Source of the DNA: an uncultured Shinella sp.
GTDB lineage: Bacteria; Pseudomonadota; Alphaproteobacteria; Rhizobiales; Rhizobiaceae
NCBI GenBank assembly: GCA_946886325.1
Contig: CAMPIK010000102.1
Span: 1-7,685, forward strand
Length of the DNA stretch: 7,685 bases
Direction of reading: 5' to 3'
A program made the position numbers and the translations under genes. The first letter of the stretch is position 1, and the number at the start of each line of letters is the position of its first letter. The notes beneath the pieces were generated by a model. It was not told the origin of the DNA. It saw only the letters and a program-made list of their open reading frames with translations, and searched no databases. Shown here one piece after another: positions 5,244 through 7,685 of this stretch.

Positions 5244-7685
5244 ATGATGAAGACTTTCGCCATCCTTCGCCGCGTCCTGCGTTACGCCCTGTTCCTCCTG
5301 CTGATCGCGATCGTGGCGCTGCTCGGGCTCCTCGGTTTCGTCGGCTTTACGGACACCGGCGCGCGCCTCGCCGTAGCCACCGTCGAGGACATGATCTCGA
5401 CGCCGGAGCAATCCTTCTCGATCAGCGAGCCCTCCGGGCTGCTGACGGGGCGGCTGCGTGCGAAATCCGTGGTTCTCGGCGATACGGACGGTCGCTATGC
5501 GGAACTGACGGATGTCGCCATCGACTGGTCGCCGCTGGATCTATTGTTCTTCGAGTTCAATGCGGAACGGGTGGCCGTCGCGTCGATCGCGCTCGACCGG
5601 CTGCCAAAGGCATCGGAGGACAGCGCGCAGCAGTCTTCGGGCGGGTTTTCGCTGCCGGTCGAGGTCGACGTCCAGTCGCTGGACCTGCCTGAAATCACGC
5701 TTGGCGAACCGGTTCTCGGCCGTGAACAACACCTCGCCCTGACGGGCAGCGGCAGCGCCACGATGAAGCGCATCGCCCTCAAGCTCGCGGCCGTGGAACG
5801 GGACAGGCCCGACGCGCGGCTTGCGGCCGACATCCTGTTCGATCCTGATGCCAACGCCCTGCGGCTGGAGGCCGACGTTTCGGAGCCGGAAAACGGCATG
5901 CTTGCACGCCTGCTGCGACTGCCCGGCGAACCCGCTGTCGATATCCGGCTGACCGGCGATGGCCCGCTGTCGCAGTGGAACGGCAAGGTCACGGCTGCCG
6001 TCGCGGGCAATCCCGTGCTGGAACTCGACGGCCGCCACGACCTGTCGACCGCCGGCCTTCATACCGTCACATTGAACGGCGGCGGCACCTTCGATGCGCT
6101 TCTGCCACCGCAGTTCCGTCCGCTTTTCGCCGGCACGACGGCGATCGACCTCACGGTCGCGACCGACGGAAGCGACGTGTTGCGCATCGAAAACGGTGCC
6201 ATCTCCACCGGCGCATTCCGCCTCGACGCCAGCGGACAGGCGACGACGCGCGGCGAGAACGACCTGCAGGCAACACTCAAAGGCGCAAACGGCCCACTCG
6301 ACCTGACGCTGCCGATGGCGGACGGCGAGACTCGCGTGGTGATCGACCAGGCGGTCCTCTCCCTGAAGGGACCCGCATCCGCCGCGGCGCTCGACGTCAA
6401 CGTTGCGGTCCAATCCGCGACCTTGCGGCAGGGCCAGCTTGAAAACCTGCGCCTGACGGCGAGCAGCCCGTCCTTCGACCTCGCACGCCGCAGCGGCGAG
6501 ATCGACCTGACGCTCGAAACGGGAACGACGACGCTTTCCGATGCCAATCTCGACCGGCTGCTCAAGGGTCCGATCAAGGTCGTGGCCAAACTGGAGGCGA
6601 CGGAGGACAGCCTCGCCTTCGCGCCCGTCACGATCGAAAGCGCCAGCATCGGCGGCCAGATCGCCGGCTCTTATGGGCTGCAGACGCAGCTCGCCGACGT
6701 GACCTTCCAGCTCTTTGCCCTTCCGTCTGTCCTGCCGGACGATCTTGCTGCCAAATTCGACACGACGATTGCGCTGCGCGGCCGCGCGACGGCCAATGCA
6801 AATGGCGACATCAGCGTTTCCGGCGCGGAGCTTCGGTCCGGCCCGCTTGAGGCCGATGTCACTGCGTCCCTTTCCGGCGGCAGCCTCGATGCGACGCTCA
6901 GCGGGCGCGTGCCTGCAATCGAGGCGCTTGCGCCGCAGGCCGCCGGCGAAGCGACCTTCGAGGCGACGGCGACTGGACCCGTCGACGGCCTGTCCGTCAA
7001 GGCGCGCGTGACGGCGCCGTCGCTGACGATGTCAGGCCGGACGCTGCAAGGCGTAACCCTCGCCTTCGATGGCGTGGCGAGCAGCGAAAGCCCGTCCGGC
7101 ACAATCGACGTGGACGCCACGATGAACGGCCAGGCCATCGCGCTCGATGCACGACTTGTGTCGGCGAACGGCAACATCACTTTGCCTGACATCAGGGCGA
7201 CGATCGGTGAGAACACGCTCGAAGGCGCGCTGGCGCTCGGCGAGAACTTCATGCCGGATGGAACGATCCGCTTCGCCTTCCCTGATGTTTCGACGCTGGC
7301 GCTGCTGGCCGGGCAGAATGCGGCCGGCGATCTCGCCGGCACCGCCACCTTCACCAATACGGACGGAAAGGGCAGCCTGTCGCTCGAAGCGAACGGCGCG
7401 TCCCTTTCGCGCGGCACCGTTGGCGTCGCGACACCCCGGCTGAACCTGACGGTCGAGGACCTGCTGACGGCTGCCGCAAAAGGCACGTTCAACGCGGCGC
7501 GCATCAGCATCGGCGAAAACGAGATCGACACGCCGGCGCTCGACTTCAGCCATTCCGGAAACACAACCGGTCTCGCGCTGCGGGCGCTTTTCGAGGAAGC
7601 GCCGCTGTCACTCGAAGCCGACATCGTCCAGAACGGTGAAACGATTGTTGCCGCCCTGAAGAGGCTGACCGCCACCGTCAGCGAC
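5244..7685 (+). CDS. tamB: TamB, inner-membrane-anchored AsmA-like subunit of the translocation and assembly module (N-terminal part, cut by window edge)
   Basis: 814 codons are visible with no stop, so the C-terminal part, including the TamB/DUF490 domain that contacts TamA in the family, lies beyond the right edge. The N-terminus (MMKTFAILRR then a hydrophobic stretch at about residues 14-35) is a typical signal anchor that keeps the protein in the inner membrane. Residues 65-121 contain the family's conserved opening module: SGLLTGRL, then LGDTDGRYAEL, then IDWSPLDLLF, then a valine-rich strand ending at LDRLP. The rest is Gly/Ala/Thr-rich with alternating hydrophobic residues, as expected of the long beta-taco that bridges the periplasm and carries lipids. 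No cysteine was noticed in the visible part. The start is ATGATG at 5244/5247 with only a weak purine-rich site (GAACGAGAC) before it. It lies 66 bp after tamA with no terminator between, so the two are probably co-transcribed. Confidence 0.94.
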   Translation, partial: MMKTFAILRRVLRYALFLLLIAIVALLGLLGFVGFTDTGARLAVATVEDMISTPEQSFSISEPSGLLTGRLRAKSVVLGDTDGRYAELTDVAIDWSPLDLLFFEFNAERVAVASIALDRLPKASEDSAQQSSGGFSLPVEVDVQSLDLPEITLGEPVLGREQHLALTGSGSATMKRIALKLAAVERDRPDARLAADILFDPDANALRLEADVSEPENGMLARLLRLPGEPAVDIRLTGDGPLSQWNGKVTAAVAGNPVLELDGRHDLSTAGLHTVTLNGGGTFDALLPPQFRPLFAGTTAIDLTVATDGSDVLRIENGAISTGAFRLDASGQATTRGENDLQATLKGANGPLDLTLPMADGETRVVIDQAVLSLKGPASAAALDVNVAVQSATLRQGQLENLRLTASSPSFDLARRSGEIDLTLETGTTTLSDANLDRLLKGPIKVVAKLEATEDSLAFAPVTIESASIGGQIAGSYGLQTQLADVTFQLFALPSVLPDDLAAKFDTTIALRGRATANANGDISVSGAELRSGPLEADVTASLSGGSLDATLSGRVPAIEALAPQAAGEATFEATATGPVDGLSVKARVTAPSLTMSGRTLQGVTLAFDGVASSESPSGTIDVDATMNGQAIALDARLVSANGNITLPDIRATIGENTLEGALALGENFMPDGTIRFAFPDVSTLALLAGQNAAGDLAGTATFTNTDGKGSLSLEANGASLSRGTVGVATPRLNLTVEDLLTAAAKGTFNAARISIGENEIDTPALDFSHSGNTTGLALRALFEEAPLSLEADIVQNGETIVAALKRLTATVSD

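Noticed and set aside
4062..5411. A 449-codon open frame on the minus strand opposite tamA
   Set aside because: It is antisense to the conserved TamA barrel, Arg/Glu/Gly-rich and without a recognisable domain; it also runs across the tamA-tamB gap into tamB. It is a shadow.
6671..7675. A 334-codon open frame on the minus strand opposite tamB
   Set aside because: Ser/Arg/Pro/Ala-rich, low-complexity antisense reading of tamB with no motif.

Overview
The window is GC-rich, codon-dense DNA with the gene content of an alphaproteobacterium. A rhizobial-type (Rhizobiaceae-like) host is my best guess, because a long TamA followed directly by TamB, together with a form II 'CO dehydrogenase-like' cluster, is typical of that group. 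No rRNA, tRNA, insertion sequence, CRISPR array or phage gene is visible, so this looks like ordinary chromosomal DNA rather than a mobile island.

Left part (1-2264, minus strand): a two-gene stretch of a molybdenum hydroxylase operon. The 2Fe-2S small subunit (2264 down to 1776) is followed after 118 bp by the molybdopterin-binding large subunit, which starts at 1657 and runs off the left edge. Both have strong Shine-Dalgarno sequences. The large subunit carries the active-site loop AYRGAGR of form II CoxL proteins, not the AYRCSFR loop of proven CO dehydrogenases, so the substrate is unknown. The FAD subunit needed for a complete enzyme is not in the window and is expected beyond the left edge.

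Middle part (2265-3254): a 458 bp divergent intergenic region with candidate promoter elements and two inverted repeats; a small glycine-zipper lipoprotein gene (2723-2974, plus strand) with a clear lipobox; a strong intrinsic terminator (2999-3031); and a leader of about 220 bp before tamA that contains three inverted repeats.

Right part (3255-7685, plus strand): tamA (outer-membrane Omp85 protein with three POTRA domains and a 16-strand-type barrel) and, 66 bp downstream, the first 814 codons of tamB (inner-membrane-anchored AsmA-like bridge protein), which runs off the right edge. TamA and TamB form the translocation and assembly module that spans the envelope. The lipoprotein upstream is also an envelope protein but is separated from tamAB by a terminator, so it probably forms its own transcription unit.

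I did not find evidence of an undescribed system. The points most worth a second look are the form II active-site loop, the stacked inverted repeats in the tamA leader and the uncertain tamA start.
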